A DNA stretch of 64,000 nt from Leifsonia sp. fls2-241-R2A-40a (GCF_030209575.1 NZ_JARVRS010000001.1:3534001-3598000); one strand, 5' to 3'; numbered from the stretch's first letter, positions 18,797-27,874 are shown. Translations and numbers: made by a program. Notes: generated by a model not told the origin, from the sequence alone.

Positions 18797-19559
18797 CGAA
18801 GCGGCCGGTCTCCTTCTGGTTGTGCTGCGACGGATCCCAACGGACGGCCGGGGCCTTCTCGCCGCGGAGGTCTTCGAGGAGGTCGGTGATCGCATCCATG
18901 ATGACCGCCGTCGCCTCGGTCAGCGTCGCGTTGTCGAGCGGACGACCCGCGAAGGCGGAGAGGTCGACGGGATCGCCGATCTTCACGTCGATGGTCTTGC
19001 GCGGGAACCAGCTGATCTTCTTCGCGTAGCGCGCCATCACCTGCTGGGTGCCCCAGTGCGCGAGCGGGATGACGGGGATGCCGAGCTCGAGCGCCATGCG
19101 AGCGGCGCCCGTCTTGCCGCGCATCGGCCACATCTCCGGGTCGCGCGTGAGCGATCCCTCCGGGTAGATGACCACGATGCGGTCCTGCTCGACGATCTCG
19201 CGGGCCGCCTCCAGCGGGGCCGCACCGCGTGCGCTTCCGCCGCGCGACACCGGCACCTGCCCCGATCGCCGCAGGAACCACCCGAACACGGGGATCTTGA
19301 ACAGGCTCTCCTTGGCGAGGAACCGCGGCAGCCGGCCCAGCTTCCAGGCGACCATGCCCACCATCACGGGGTCGATCTCGCTGTAGTGGTTGGGCGTGAG
19401 GATGTACGCGCCCGTACGCGGGAGCTTGTCCCCATCCACGATCCGGAACCGCGCGAGCAGGCTGCCGATGGGCACGATGATTCCGGCGAGCACCCAGAAC
19501 ACGGAGGGGCGGCTCTTCTCGGAACGCTGCTTCTTCACGGGCGAATCGGTTTCTGGCAC
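18789..19559 (-). CDS. plsC: 1-acyl-sn-glycerol-3-phosphate acyltransferase (PlsC family)
   Basis: Acylates lysophosphatidic acid to phosphatidic acid at the membrane. One N-terminal hydrophobic helix (FWVLAGIIVPIGSLLA) is followed by the acyltransferase motifs NHYSEID (HX4D), the block FLAKESLFKIPVFGWFLRRSGQVPVSRG and IYPEGSLTRD. It lies directly before gpsA, whose product glycerol-3-phosphate feeds the same pathway. The GTG at 19559 is chosen because GATAAT lies 6 nt upstream, a leaderless arrangement; an in-frame ATG at 19583 is the alternative. Confidence 0.92.
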   Translation of the reverse strand: MPETDSPVKKQRSEKSRPSVFWVLAGIIVPIGSLLARFRIVDGDKLPRTGAYILTPNHYSEIDPVMVGMVAWKLGRLPRFLAKESLFKIPVFGWFLRRSGQVPVSRGGSARGAAPLEAAREIVEQDRIVVIYPEGSLTRDPEMWPMRGKTGAARMALELGIPVIPLAHWGTQQVMARYAKKISWFPRKTIDVKIGDPVDLSAFAGRPLDNATLTEATAVIMDAITDLLEDLRGEKAPAVRWDPSQHNQKETGRFDG

Positions 19560-19632
19560 CGTCCCATTATCCGCGACCCGCATGGCGCTGGGCGCATGTG
19601 CCGCGGGTCGGCGGAGTTCCGGCGACAACCGA

Positions 19633-19662
19633 GACGGCCCGCACCGTCAGGTGCGGGCCGTC
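19633..19662 (-). terminator. Hairpin after murA
   Basis: A perfect 13-bp stem GACGGCCCGCACC / GGTGCGGGCCGTC with a GTCA loop lies 42 bp beyond the murA stop. There is no long T tract, so it is a strong structure rather than a classical intrinsic terminator, and may separate murA from plsC transcription. Confidence 0.55.
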
Positions 19663-19665
19663 GAG

Positions 19666-19697
19666 CGGTTCAGAGCGGTGGCGGTTCAGAGCGGTGG
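19666..19697. repeat. 16-bp tandem duplication
   Basis: CGGTTCAGAGCGGTGG is present twice in direct tandem (19666-19681, 19682-19697), directly behind the murA stop codon. It looks like a small local duplication. Confidence 0.8.
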
Positions 19698-19703
19698 GGC
19701 TGT

Positions 19704-21074
19704 TCAGCCCTCGAGGACGAAGTCGGCACCGAGCAGCTGCAGCTTGGTGATGAAGTTCTCGTAGCCGCGGCTGATGATGCCCACGTTGCTGACGGTCGAG
19801 CGGCCCTCGGCCGTCAGAGCGGCGATCAGGTGGCTGAAACCGCCGCGGAGGTCCGGGACCTCGATGTCGGCGCCGGTCAGCTGGACCGGGCCCATGATGA
19901 CCGCGGAGTGGTTGAAGTTGCGCTGACCGAAGCGGCACGGGTGCCCACCGAGGCACTCCTTGTGCACCTGGATCTTCGCGCCCATGTCGTTGAGGGCATC
20001 CACGAAGCCGAAGCGCTGCTCGTAGACGGTCTCGTGCACGATCGACACGCCCTCCGCCTTCGCGAGCGCGACCACCAGCGGCTGCTGCCAGTCGGTCATG
20101 AAGCCGGGGTGGACGTCGGTCTCGATCACGACCGGCTTCAGCGGGCCACCGGGGTGGAAGAAGCGGATGCCGTCGTCGTGGATCTCGAACGCGCCGCCGA
20201 CCTTGCGGAAGACGTTGAGGAACGTGAGCATCTCGGGCTGTCGCGCACCGCCGACGTAGATGTCGCCGCCGGTCGCGAGCGCTGCGGCCGCCCAGCTGGC
20301 GGCCTCGTTGCGGTCGAACAGCGCGGTGTGCGTGTAACCGGTCAGCTTGTCGACGCCCTCGATGCGGATCACGCGGTCGGTGTCGACCGAGATGATCGCG
20401 CCCATCTTCTGCAGGACGTTGATGAGGTCCATGATCTCGGGCTCGATCGCCGCGCCCTTGAGCTCGGTGATGCCGTCGGCACGGACCGCGGTCAGCAGCA
20501 CCTGCTCGGTGGCGCCGACGCTCGGGTACGGAAGCTCGAGCTTCGCGCCGTGCAGGCCGTTCGGGGCCGTCATCCGGATGCCGCTGGGGAGCTTGTCAAC
20601 GACCGCGCCGAACTTCCGCAGGACCTCGAGGTGGTAGTCGATCGGGCGGTCGCCGATGCGGCAGCCGCCGAGGTCGGGGATGAACGCTTCGCCGAGACGG
20701 TGCAGCAGCGGGCCGCAGAACAGGATCGGGATGCGGCTGGAGCCCGCGTGCGCGTCGATGTCGGCCATGTGCGCCGACTCGACCGCGCTCGGGTCGAGCA
20801 ACAGCTCGCCCTCCTCGGCACCGTCCGTCACCTTGACGCCGTGCACCTCGAGCAGTCCGCGCACCACGCGGACGTCGGAGATGTCGGGCACGTTCCGCAG
20901 AACGCTCGGGCTCTCGCCGAGGATGGCCGCGACCATGGCCTTCGTGACGAAGTTCTTGGCGCCGCGGACCTCGATGCGGCCCTGAAGGGGGCGGCCGCCG
21001 TTGATCGTGATGCGGTCGCCCTTGAGGCCCACGCGCGCTCCTGCTGCCTGTGCGTCCTGAAGAAGTGATGTCAA
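19704..21074 (-). CDS. murA: UDP-N-acetylglucosamine 1-carboxyvinyltransferase
   Basis: First committed step of peptidoglycan synthesis, transferring enolpyruvate from PEP to UDP-GlcNAc. About 456 residues in the EPSP-synthase fold: the N-terminal [16 protein letters not shown], the catalytic cysteine loop [23 protein letters not shown] (Cys, the fosfomycin target type), and [19 protein letters not shown] with [13 protein letters not shown] [18 protein letters not shown] near the end. The TTG at 21074 overlaps the leuD stop as TTGA, a coupled start; another TTG at 21104 would add ten residues. No ATG is available nearby. Confidence 0.95.
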   Translation of the reverse strand: MTSLLQDAQAAGARVGLKGDRITINGGRPLQGRIEVRGAKNFVTKAMVAAILGESPSVLRNVPDISDVRVVRGLLEVHGVKVTDGAEEGELLLDPSAVESAHMADIDAHAGSSRIPILFCGPLLHRLGEAFIPDLGGCRIGDRPIDYHLEVLRKFGAVVDKLPSGIRMTAPNGLHGAKLELPYPSVGATEQVLLTAVRADGITELKGAAIEPEIMDLINVLQKMGAIISVDTDRVIRIEGVDKLTGYTHTALFDRNEAASWAAAALATGGDIYVGGARQPEMLTFLNVFRKVGGAFEIHDDGIRFFHPGGPLKPVVIETDVHPGFMTDWQQPLVVALAKAEGVSIVHETVYEQRFGFVDALNDMGAKIQVHKECLGGHPCRFGQRNFNHSAVIMGPVQLTGADIEVPDLRGGFSHLIAALTAEGRSTVSNVGIISRGYENFITKLQLLGADFVLEG

Positions 21075-21670
21075 AGTTTCACCGGGAGGGTCGTGGGCCG
21101 CCAACTGGCGCGGCCCGATTCGTATTCGGAGATTCGCGCCTCGTCGCGCAGGGTCAGGGCGATGTCGTCCAGCCCTTCGAGCAAACGCCAGCGAGTGTAG
21201 TCGTCGATGTCGAAAGACACCTGGACCTCACCGACGGTCGCAGTCTTGGCAACCAGATCGACCGTCGCCGGTATTCCCGGCTGGGCTTCGATCGCCGCCC
21301 AGAGGCGCTCGGCGTCCTCTTCGGTCACGATGCCCGTCAGCAGCCCCTGCTTGCCCGCGTTCCCGCGGAAGATGTCCGCGAAGCGGGGGCTCAGGACAAC
21401 GCGGAAACCGAAGTCGCGGAGCGCCCAGACGGCATGTTCGCGTGACGAACCCGTCCCGAAGTCGGGGCCGGCGACGAGCACGGTCGCACCCTGGTATTCG
21501 GGGCGATTGAGGATGAACTCGGGGTCCTTCCTCCACTCGTGGAAGAGGGCGTCCTCGAAGCCGGTCTTGGTGACGCGCTTGAGGAACACCGCCGGGATGA
21601 TCTGGTCGGTGTCGACGTCGGAACGACGGAAGGGGACGGCCGTTCCGGTGACGGTCTCGAACTTGTCCAT
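21071..21670 (-). CDS. leuD: 3-isopropylmalate dehydratase small subunit
   Basis: Swivel subunit of isopropylmalate isomerase in leucine synthesis. 199 residues with [19 protein letters not shown] at the N-terminus, the substrate loop [17 protein letters not shown] and [18 protein letters not shown] at 21670 overlaps the leuC stop by one base (TGATG), so the two subunits are coupled. murA follows with a 4-bp overlap. Confidence 0.97.
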   Translation of the reverse strand: MDKFETVTGTAVPFRRSDVDTDQIIPAVFLKRVTKTGFEDALFHEWRKDPEFILNRPEYQGATVLVAGPDFGTGSSREHAVWALRDFGFRVVLSPRFADIFRGNAGKQGLLTGIVTEEDAERLWAAIEAQPGIPATVDLVAKTATVGEVQVSFDIDDYTRWRLLEGLDDIALTLRDEARISEYESGRASWRPTTLPVKL

Positions 21671-23154
21671 CAGGCGCCCACCTTCTCTCCGATGCGGGCG
21701 TCCGAGCCGCCATCGCCCGGCGTGTCGCCGCCTTCGGCCTCCAGGTCCCAGGGGCTCGACAGCGTTCCGCGGATTGCGGTCGCGGCCGCCACCAGCGGCG
21801 AGACCAGGTGCGTGCGGCCGCCCTTGCCCTGCCGACCCTCGAAGTTGCGGTTCGACGTGGAGGCGCAGCGCTCCCCCGGTGCGAGCTGGTCGGGGTTCAT
21901 GCCGAGGCACATCGAACAGCCCGCGAAACGCCACTCGGCGCCGAACTCCTCGACGATCTTGTCGATGCCTTCGGCCTCGGCCTCGATGCGCACGCGCGCC
22001 GAGCCGGGGACCACCATGACGCGCACGCCATCGGCCTTCTTGTGCCCCTTGATGATGGAGGCGAACGCCCGCAGGTCCTCGATCCGGCTGTTGGTGCACG
22101 ACCCCATGAACACCGCATCCACGGGGATACTCTTCATCGGCGTTCCGGGCTGCAGGTCCATGTACTCGAGCGCGCGCTCGGCGGCGGCGCGGGCGTTGGG
22201 GTCGGCGATCGCCGCGGGGTCCGGGATCGACTGACTCAGCGAGACGCCCTGGCCCGGGTTGGTGCCCCAGGTGACGAACGGCTCGATCTCGTTCGCGTCG
22301 AGGTAGACCTCGGCGTCGAACACGGCGTCGTCGTCGGTCTGGAGGGTCTTCCAGTACGCGACGGCCTCATCCCAGTCGGCTCCTTCGGGCGCGTGCGGGC
22401 GCCCCTTCAGGTAGGCGAAGGTGGTCTCGTCGGGCGCGACCATTCCGGCGCGGGCGCCGGCCTCGATCGACATGTTGCAGATCGTCATCCGGCCCTCCAT
22501 GGAGAGCGAGCGAATGGCGCTGCCGCGGTACTCGAGCACATAGCCCTGGCCGCCGCCTGTGCCGATCTTGGCGATGACGGCGAGGATGATGTCCTTCGCC
22601 GTGACGCCCGGACGCAGTTCGCCCTCGACGGTGATCGCCATGGTCTTGAACTGCTTCAGCGGGAGGGTCTGCGTGGCGAGCACGTGCTCCACCTCGCTGG
22701 TGCCGATCCCGAAGGCCATGGCGCCGAACGCGCCGTGCGTCGAGGTGTGCGAGTCGCCGCAGACGACCGTGATGCCGGGCATGGTCAGTCCCAGCTGGGG
22801 ACCGACGACGTGGACGATGCCCTGCTCGACGTCCCCGAGCGAATGCAGGCGGATGCCGAACTCCTCGGCATTGCGGCGCAGGGTCTCGATCTGCGTGCGG
22901 CTGGTGAGGTCGGCGATCGGCTTGTCGATGCCGATCGTCGGCGTGTTGTGGTCCTCGGTGGCGATGGTGAGGTCGGGGCGGCGAACCGGCCGGCCGGCCA
23001 TCCGGAGGCCGTCGAAGGCCTGCGGGCTGGTCACCTCGTGCACCAGGTGCAGGTCGATGTAGATGAGGTCGGGCGAACCCTCCTCGCCCTTGGCGACCAG
23101 ATGGTCGTTCCAGACCTTCTCGGCCAATGTCAGTGGCCCGATGGGGGTGCTCAT
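21670..23154 (-). CDS. leuC: 3-isopropylmalate dehydratase large subunit
   Basis: Aconitase-family [4Fe-4S] subunit that converts 2- to 3-isopropylmalate with LeuD. 494 residues. Cluster cysteines are visible in [14 protein letters not shown] and in [48 protein letters not shown] and [19 protein letters not shown] are classical. An AAGGAG lies 12 nt before the ATG. The upstream leader contains a leucine-codon peptide and a hairpin (23204-23283) that probably control leuCD expression. Confidence 0.97.
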   Translation of the reverse strand: MSTPIGPLTLAEKVWNDHLVAKGEEGSPDLIYIDLHLVHEVTSPQAFDGLRMAGRPVRRPDLTIATEDHNTPTIGIDKPIADLTSRTQIETLRRNAEEFGIRLHSLGDVEQGIVHVVGPQLGLTMPGITVVCGDSHTSTHGAFGAMAFGIGTSEVEHVLATQTLPLKQFKTMAITVEGELRPGVTAKDIILAVIAKIGTGGGQGYVLEYRGSAIRSLSMEGRMTICNMSIEAGARAGMVAPDETTFAYLKGRPHAPEGADWDEAVAYWKTLQTDDDAVFDAEVYLDANEIEPFVTWGTNPGQGVSLSQSIPDPAAIADPNARAAAERALEYMDLQPGTPMKSIPVDAVFMGSCTNSRIEDLRAFASIIKGHKKADGVRVMVVPGSARVRIEAEAEGIDKIVEEFGAEWRFAGCSMCLGMNPDQLAPGERCASTSNRNFEGRQGKGGRTHLVSPLVAAATAIRGTLSSPWDLEAEGGDTPGDGGSDARIGEKVGA

Positions 23155-23203
23155 GTCTCTTACGAACTCCTTAGCGTGTGAACGGATCAGCCGTCGACGG
23201 ACT

Positions 23204-23241
23204 CCGCGGCGAGGGTGGCCTGATGCTAGGACTCGCCGCGG
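23204..23241 (-). promoter_or_regulatory. Attenuator-like hairpin in the leuC leader
   Basis: On the minus strand CCGCGGCGAG (23241-23232) pairs perfectly with CTCGCCGCGG (23213-23204) around an 18-nt loop. The 5' arm lies within the last codons of the leader peptide, just after its four Leu codons. A ribosome stalled at those codons would cover the arm and prevent the stem. A self-complementary CCGTCGACGG follows at 23191-23200. There is no T run, so the stem may work on translation or through Rho rather than as an intrinsic terminator. Confidence 0.5.
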
Positions 23242-23270
23242 CAGCTAAGAAGGAGAAGACCCGCGTACAC
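23226..23270 (-). CDS. Leucine-rich leader peptide upstream of leuCD
   Basis: A 14-residue frame starting at GTG 23270 and reading [14 protein letters not shown]. Four consecutive Leu codons (CTT CTC CTT CTT, 23258-23247) include CTT, a rare codon in GC-rich DNA, exactly the pattern of an amino acid operon leader. The GTG lies 7 nt after TACCCT (23283-23278), matching the leaderless promoter layout used by many genes in the window. It ends about 70 nt before leuC. This is a prediction from codon content, position and the adjoining hairpin. Confidence 0.62.
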   Translation of the reverse strand: MYAGLLLLSCRGES

Positions 23271-23329
23271 GAGACACAGGGTATCACCGGCCGCGCGCGA
23301 CCCCGGTCAGGACCGCTGGACCTGCCGCC

Positions 23330-24085
23330 TCAGGCGGTCGACGCAGCGTCATCCCCCGTCACCGTCTCGACGACGATGACCGTGATGTTGTCGTGCCCGC
23401 CCGCCTGGTTGGCGGCATCCACCAGCGCTGCGGCCGGATCCGGGTGCCCCTGGGCGAGGATCTCCGCGATACGCCGGTCGCTCAGCTCACGGGTGAGTCC
23501 GTCGGAGCAGATCAGGAAGACCTGACGGCCCTCCTCCGGGATGAGCTCGCTGTCGGTCTCGACGAAGTCCTCCGCGCCGAGGGCCCGCGTGATCACGTTG
23601 CGCTCGGGATGCACGGCAGCCTGCTCGTCGGTGATGAGCCCCGCATCCACCAGCTCCTGCACCGCGGAATGGTCGACGGTGAGCTGGCGGAGGTCGTGGC
23701 CGTTCCAGAGGTACACCCGCGAGTCGCCGACGTTGACGACCATCCACTGCTCGGCCGCGAGCTCGGGCACGCGGACGCGGACGATCCCCGTCAGCGTCGT
23801 CCCGGCGACGGCGGCACCGGACTCGTCGGCACCGGACAGGGAGCGGACGGCGGCGTTGGCCTCGTCGATCGCGATCATGACCTCGTCCGGCGTCGGCCGC
23901 GTCCCCGGCTGCAGCGTCCGCGCGAGGCTCTCGACGGCCGTCCGGCTCGCCAGGTCGCCGCGCGCGTGCCCGCCCATGCCGTCCGCGACGACGAAGACCG
24001 GGTCCTCCGCGAGAGCGCTGTCCTCGTTGACGTGCCGGACCGCACCGGTGTCGCTGCGGAGGGTCACGCCGACGAGAGAGCTCAT
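23330..24085 (-). CDS. PP2C-family serine/threonine protein phosphatase
   Basis: 251-residue metal-dependent phosphatase. The PP2C motifs appear in order: VRHVNEDSALA, FVVADGMGGHARGDLAS (metal-binding Asp), VNVGDSRVYLW, FLICSDGLTRELSD and GGHDNITVIVV. It has no transmembrane segment, unlike PstP, so it should act in the cytoplasm. ATG at 24085 overlaps the terC stop as ATGA, so the phosphatase is the distal gene of a TerC-led unit; why a phosphatase should travel with TerC is unclear. Confidence 0.93.
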   Translation of the reverse strand: MSSLVGVTLRSDTGAVRHVNEDSALAEDPVFVVADGMGGHARGDLASRTAVESLARTLQPGTRPTPDEVMIAIDEANAAVRSLSGADESGAAVAGTTLTGIVRVRVPELAAEQWMVVNVGDSRVYLWNGHDLRQLTVDHSAVQELVDAGLITDEQAAVHPERNVITRALGAEDFVETDSELIPEEGRQVFLICSDGLTRELSDRRIAEILAQGHPDPAAALVDAANQAGGHDNITVIVVETVTGDDAASTA

Positions 24086-25149
24086 GTGCGGGGGTCCTCC
24101 TGCGTGCCGTCGACGGCCTGGTTCTGGGCTCCGTCGTCCTCCGAATCGTCGCCGTGGATGGCCGCGGCGACGCTGGTGCCGCTCATCCTCAGCTTCACCA
24201 GACTTGCAATCGTAGCGACAACCATCGAGCCGACGATCACGATGAGGGAGGTCCAGGTGCTGATGTCGGGCGCCCATTCGATGTGCTCGCCGCCGTTGAT
24301 GAACGGCAGCTCGTTCTCGTGCATCGCGTGGAAGACCAGTTTCACGCCGATGAACGCGAGGATGAACGCGATCCCGTACTTGAGGTAGACGAGCTTGTCG
24401 AGCAGGTGCCCGAGCAGGAAGTAGAGCTGCCGCAGCCCCATCAGCGCGAACACGTTCGCGGTGAACACGATGAACGGGCTCTGGGTGATGCCGAAGATCG
24501 CCGGGATGGAGTCGAGCGCGAACAGCAGATCGGTGGTTCCGAGGGCCAGGAACACCAGGATCAGCGGAGTGAACATGCGCCGGCCGGAGACGGTCGTGCG
24601 CAGCTTGTTGCCCTCGTACTGGGTCGAGACCTTAAGGTGGCGGCGCGCGAAGCGGATGAACCAGGTGTCGTTCTCGCCCTCGTCGTCGTGGCTGCCGAAC
24701 GCCTGGTTGAACGCCGTCCAGAGCAGGAAGGCGCCGAAGAGGTAGAAGATCCAGCTGAAGCTCGCGATGAGGCTTGCGCCGAGCAGGATGAAGATACCGC
24801 GGAAGACCAGCGCCAGGATGACGCCGACCATCAGCACCTCCTGCTGATACTTCCTGGGCACGGCGAAGCGGCCCATGATGATCACGAAGACGAAGAGGTT
24901 GTCGATGCTCAGGCTGTACTCGGTCAGCCACCCCGCCAGGAACTGCCCGGCGTGCTCGGCGTCGCCGATGAGGAGCATGAGCAGCGCGAAGATCAACGCC
25001 AGCGCGATGTAGAACGACACCCACAGCGTCGACTCTTTCGGGCTCGGGATGTGCGGCCGCTTGTAGCTGAGGATCAGGTCGAACGCGAGGATCGCCAGCA
25101 GGACGACGAAAGAAGTGATTTCGAACCAGAGGGGCAGGGCGACTTGCAC
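24082..25149 (-). CDS. terC: TerC-family integral membrane protein (probable Mn2+ exporter)
   Basis: 355 residues with about nine TM helices and the TerC signatures SLSIDNLFVFVIIM and TTDLLFALDSIPAIFG, whose Asp residues are thought to bind metal. A charged loop with SHDDEGENDTWF separates the two halves, and the last 35 residues form an acidic cytoplasmic tail. TerC proteins export manganese in other bacteria, and the yybP-ykoY-type riboswitch in the leader supports a manganese role here. GTG at 25149 has GAAAGG 8 nt upstream; extended upstream frame lies in the riboswitch and is not coding. Confidence 0.92.
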   Translation of the reverse strand: MQVALPLWFEITSFVVLLAILAFDLILSYKRPHIPSPKESTLWVSFYIALALIFALLMLLIGDAEHAGQFLAGWLTEYSLSIDNLFVFVIIMGRFAVPRKYQQEVLMVGVILALVFRGIFILLGASLIASFSWIFYLFGAFLLWTAFNQAFGSHDDEGENDTWFIRFARRHLKVSTQYEGNKLRTTVSGRRMFTPLILVFLALGTTDLLFALDSIPAIFGITQSPFIVFTANVFALMGLRQLYFLLGHLLDKLVYLKYGIAFILAFIGVKLVFHAMHENELPFINGGEHIEWAPDISTWTSLIVIVGSMVVATIASLVKLRMSGTSVAAAIHGDDSEDDGAQNQAVDGTQEDPRT

Positions 25150-25184
25150 GGGGCAACCTTTCGAAGGCGTCGGACATCGACCGA

Positions 25185-25316
25185 AAGTCTCTCCCGCACC
25201 TGATGGTGCCGCTGTGCCCGGGCCCCCTGCGTCGCAGACCGTGATGACGTGCACAGCGCCGGCTCTCCGAGCCGCCGTGCCGCCTGCGCCTCGAGCCGTC
25301 CGGGATACTCCCCTTC
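25185..25316 (-). ncRNA. yybP-ykoY-type manganese riboswitch
   Basis: Read on the minus strand, the terC leader has the conserved blocks of this class in order: AAGGGGAGTATCCC at the 5' end, ACGTCATCACGG with flanking complementary arms, GGGCCCGGGCAC, and GTGCGGGAGAGACTT closing the element 35 nt before the start codon. The class senses Mn2+ and usually controls exporters such as TerC-type proteins. The match is by eye; coordinates are approximate to a few bases. Confidence 0.8.
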
Positions 25317-25357
25317 GCTACGGACAGCGTAGTGGAGCACGGGGGTATCGTGCTGGC

Positions 25358-25591
25358 GTGGAGCGGGAGGCCTTCGACAGCTCGGTGATCGCATCGGCGG
25401 GATACGACGCTGCGGTCCAGACGCTGGAAGTCGAGTTCGCGTCGGGCGAGATCTACCGGTACCGCCTCGTCCCTCGCCGCGTCTGGCGCGAGCTGCGAGA
25501 CGCCGACTCGGCCGGCGCGTACTTCAACGCGGTCGTCCGCGACCGGTACCCGGAGGAGTGGATGCCGCATGGCGCGACTCCGGCGTCCTGA
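25358..25591 (+). CDS. KTSC-domain protein
   Basis: 77-residue protein made almost entirely of one KTSC domain: SSVIASAGYDAAVQTLEVEF, GEIYRYRLVPRRVWRELRDADSAGAYFNAVVRDRYP. KTSC domains occur alone or fused to RNA-related enzymes; their function is not established. The GTG at 25358 is the start that matches family members; the frame is open further upstream across the terC riboswitch but without coding character. The gene is divergent from terC and lies 20 bp before the hydrolase gene. Confidence 0.8.
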   Translation: MEREAFDSSVIASAGYDAAVQTLEVEFASGEIYRYRLVPRRVWRELRDADSAGAYFNAVVRDRYPEEWMPHGATPAS

Positions 25592-25610
25592 TGCGCTGGG
25601 AGGCCTCATA

Positions 25611-26483
25611 ATGAGGCGGGAGGGGAAACCCTCGGAGAAGATGGGATCCCGCATGGTTCGGTCGGCAGAAGCCGTCGGCGTGCTTCGGCGCAACAGCGTT
25701 CGCGAGTACGGGAATCCCGCCGGACGCCCGATCGTGTTCGCGCACGGTTTCGGGTGCAGCCAGGAGATGTGGCGCCGCGTCGTCCCGCACTTCGAGGCCG
25801 ACTTCCGCGTGATCGTGTTCGATCACGTCGGGGCGGGCGACTCGGATCTGTCGGCCTACGACCGGAGCAAGTACGACTCCCTCCACGGCTACGCGGACGA
25901 CGTCCTCGAGATCCTCGACGCACTGGATGTGGACGACGTGGTCTTCGTCGGGCACTCCGTCAGCGCGATGATCGGCGTCCTGGCGGCCAACCGCTCCCCC
26001 GGACGTTTCGGCCAGCTCGTCCTGGTGGGCCCCTCCGCCCGCTACATCGACGACGGCGCATACGTCGGCGGCTTCACCCGACCGGACATCGACGGCCTCC
26101 TGGACGCGCTCGACGCGAACTACCTGGGGTGGTCGCAGGCCGTCGCGCCGATGATCGCCGGCGACCCCGCGCATCCCGAGGTCGGCGCCGAGCTCACCGA
26201 GAGCTTCTGCCGCACCGATCCGGCGATCGCCGCACACTTCGCCCGCGTCACCTTCCTCTCCGACAACCGGGCGGATCTGGAAGACGTGACGGTTCCCACC
26301 GTCGTGATGCAGTGCTCGGAGGACAGCATCGCGCCCCGCGAGGTCGGCTGGTTCGTGCACGAGCACATCCGCGACAGCGCCTTCGTGCAGTTGAGCGCGA
26401 GCGGGCACTGCCCGAATCTGTCCGGTCCTGACGAACTCGCGGACGCCATCACGGCACGTCTGATGGGACCGACGCCGCGGTGA
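25611..26483 (+). CDS. RsbQ-like alpha/beta hydrolase (D14/KAI2 relative)
   Basis: Hydrolase of the RsbQ/strigolactone-receptor branch, small-molecule sensors that bind and slowly turn over a ligand. The RsbQ triad is intact: Ser116 in VGHSVSAM, Asp238 in CSEDSIAP, His266 in SGHCPNLS; the oxyanion region FAHGFGCSQEMW and the FDHVGAGDSDLSAYD loop are also family-typical. ATG at 25611 has GGGAGG 8 nt upstream; ATG at 25653 (276 residues) would match the usual length better. The stop overlaps the next gene's GTG by 4 bp. In Bacillus RsbQ activates the PAS domain of its neighbour RsbP; here the neighbour is a PAS-GAF-GGDEF protein. Confidence 0.88.
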   Translation: MRREGKPSEKMGSRMVRSAEAVGVLRRNSVREYGNPAGRPIVFAHGFGCSQEMWRRVVPHFEADFRVIVFDHVGAGDSDLSAYDRSKYDSLHGYADDVLEILDALDVDDVVFVGHSVSAMIGVLAANRSPGRFGQLVLVGPSARYIDDGAYVGGFTRPDIDGLLDALDANYLGWSQAVAPMIAGDPAHPEVGAELTESFCRTDPAIAAHFARVTFLSDNRADLEDVTVPTVVMQCSEDSIAPREVGWFVHEHIRDSAFVQLSASGHCPNLSGPDELADAITARLMGPTPR

Positions 26484-27874
26484 CCCGAGCCGACGCGATC
26501 TCGCCGGCCGACCTGTACGACCGCGTGCCCTGCGGGCTCGTCACCGTCACCGCGAACGGGCGGATCATCCGCGCGAACGAGACGTTCCGAGCCTGGACCG
26601 GTCTCGGTGGGGATCGCCTGCTCGGGATGCCGCTGACCGACCTGCTCGAGCCCGGTGCACGCATCTTCCACGAGACCCGGTTCCTGCCGATCCTGCAGCT
26701 GAAAGGCGAGGTGCGCGAGGTCGCGCTGTCCATCCGGACGTCGCAGGATGCGGGCCTCCCCGTGCTGGTCAACGCGGTCGTGGATGCGGCCGGCGACGAG
26801 CCGCTCACGCACATCGCGGTGTTCGACGCCAGCCTGCGCCAGGACTACGAACGGCAACTGCTCGCCGCCCGCCGGATAGCGGAGAGCTCGGAGGCGCGCA
26901 CCCGGGTACTGCAGAACGCCACTACAGCGTTCGGCGCCAGCGAGACGATCGATGGGCTGGCGCAGGCGCTGGCCACCAGCGTGCACACAGGGCTCGGAGC
27001 CACGGCGGCGGCCGTCGAGCTCGGCGGGCATGCTGCGCAGGTCGTCGGTGCGTCGCTGGACGACGCGCTGCTCCCGGAGGTCCTCGCGGACAGGATGCGG
27101 GATCGGTCCCCGGACGACGAGACCGTTCTGCTGGTCTCGGCACGCGACGCCGCTGACACGGCGGGAACGCCCGCCGCACTGCGCGCGGCACGCCTCGACA
27201 CCGTCCTGCTCGCGCCGCTCGTCAGCGGCGGCACCACCGTCGGGACCCTCGCCTGCTACTTCGCCCGGCGACCGGACCTCGACGAGAGCACCACGGACCT
27301 GGTGCGCTCGCTCAGCCGACAGGCTGTGCAGACGTTCGCGCGCCTCCAGTTGCAGGCGCAGCTGGCGGTGCTGGCGCTGTACGACCCGCTGACCGGACTC
27401 GCCAACCGGAATCTCCTGCGCGAGCACCTCGCCAAAAGCATCGAGGCGGCGCTCGAGCGCAACGAACCGCTATCGTTGATCTTCGTCGACCTCGACGACT
27501 TCAAGTCGATCAACGACGACCTCGACCACACGGCGGGCGACACCGTGCTGAAGCTGATCGCCGCGCGCCTCGCGGGAGCGGTCAGGGGCGACGACCTGGT
27601 CGGTCGCTTCGGTGGCGACGAGTTCATCATCGTCTGCCGGAACACCGACTTCGAACGGGCCTCAGTGGTGGCCGAACGCGTGCGACTCGCCATCCGCCAG
27701 CCGCTCGCCGCGGACGGCTGGCAGCGCACCATCACCGCCAGCGTCGGCGTGACGGTCCGTCCCGCGGGGTCCGCCCGGCCCCTCGTCGGGAGCGACCTCT
27801 TCCGGGTGGCCGACCGGGCGATGTACCGCTCGAAGGCCCAGGGCAAGGACCAGGTCAGCGTCATCGCGCTGTAG
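26480..27874 (+). CDS. PAS-GAF-GGDEF diguanylate cyclase
   Basis: 464-residue cytoplasmic protein. A PAS domain (about 10-115) with GRIIRANETFRAWTG and the HETRFLPILQLKGEVREVALSI segment seen in RsbP-type PAS domains is followed by a helical linker, a GAF-like domain (about 150-290) and a GGDEF domain (about 300-464). The active site GGDEF is at 378-382, and RGDD at 369-372 is five residues before it, a complete product-inhibition I-site; LTGLANRN and LIFVDLDDFKSINDD are also intact. It should therefore make c-di-GMP. GTGA overlap with the RsbQ-like gene implies coupled expression and a shared signal path. Confidence 0.93.
   Translation: MTRADAISPADLYDRVPCGLVTVTANGRIIRANETFRAWTGLGGDRLLGMPLTDLLEPGARIFHETRFLPILQLKGEVREVALSIRTSQDAGLPVLVNAVVDAAGDEPLTHIAVFDASLRQDYERQLLAARRIAESSEARTRVLQNATTAFGASETIDGLAQALATSVHTGLGATAAAVELGGHAAQVVGASLDDALLPEVLADRMRDRSPDDETVLLVSARDAADTAGTPAALRAARLDTVLLAPLVSGGTTVGTLACYFARRPDLDESTTDLVRSLSRQAVQTFARLQLQAQLAVLALYDPLTGLANRNLLREHLAKSIEAALERNEPLSLIFVDLDDFKSINDDLDHTAGDTVLKLIAARLAGAVRGDDLVGRFGGDEFIIVCRNTDFERASVVAERVRLAIRQPLAADGWQRTITASVGVTVRPAGSARPLVGSDLFRVADRAMYRSKAQGKDQVSVIAL

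Noticed and set aside
18627-21068. 813-codon plus-strand open frame opposite gpsA, plsC and murA
   Set aside because: It crosses three recognised genes on the other strand and has no domain signature.
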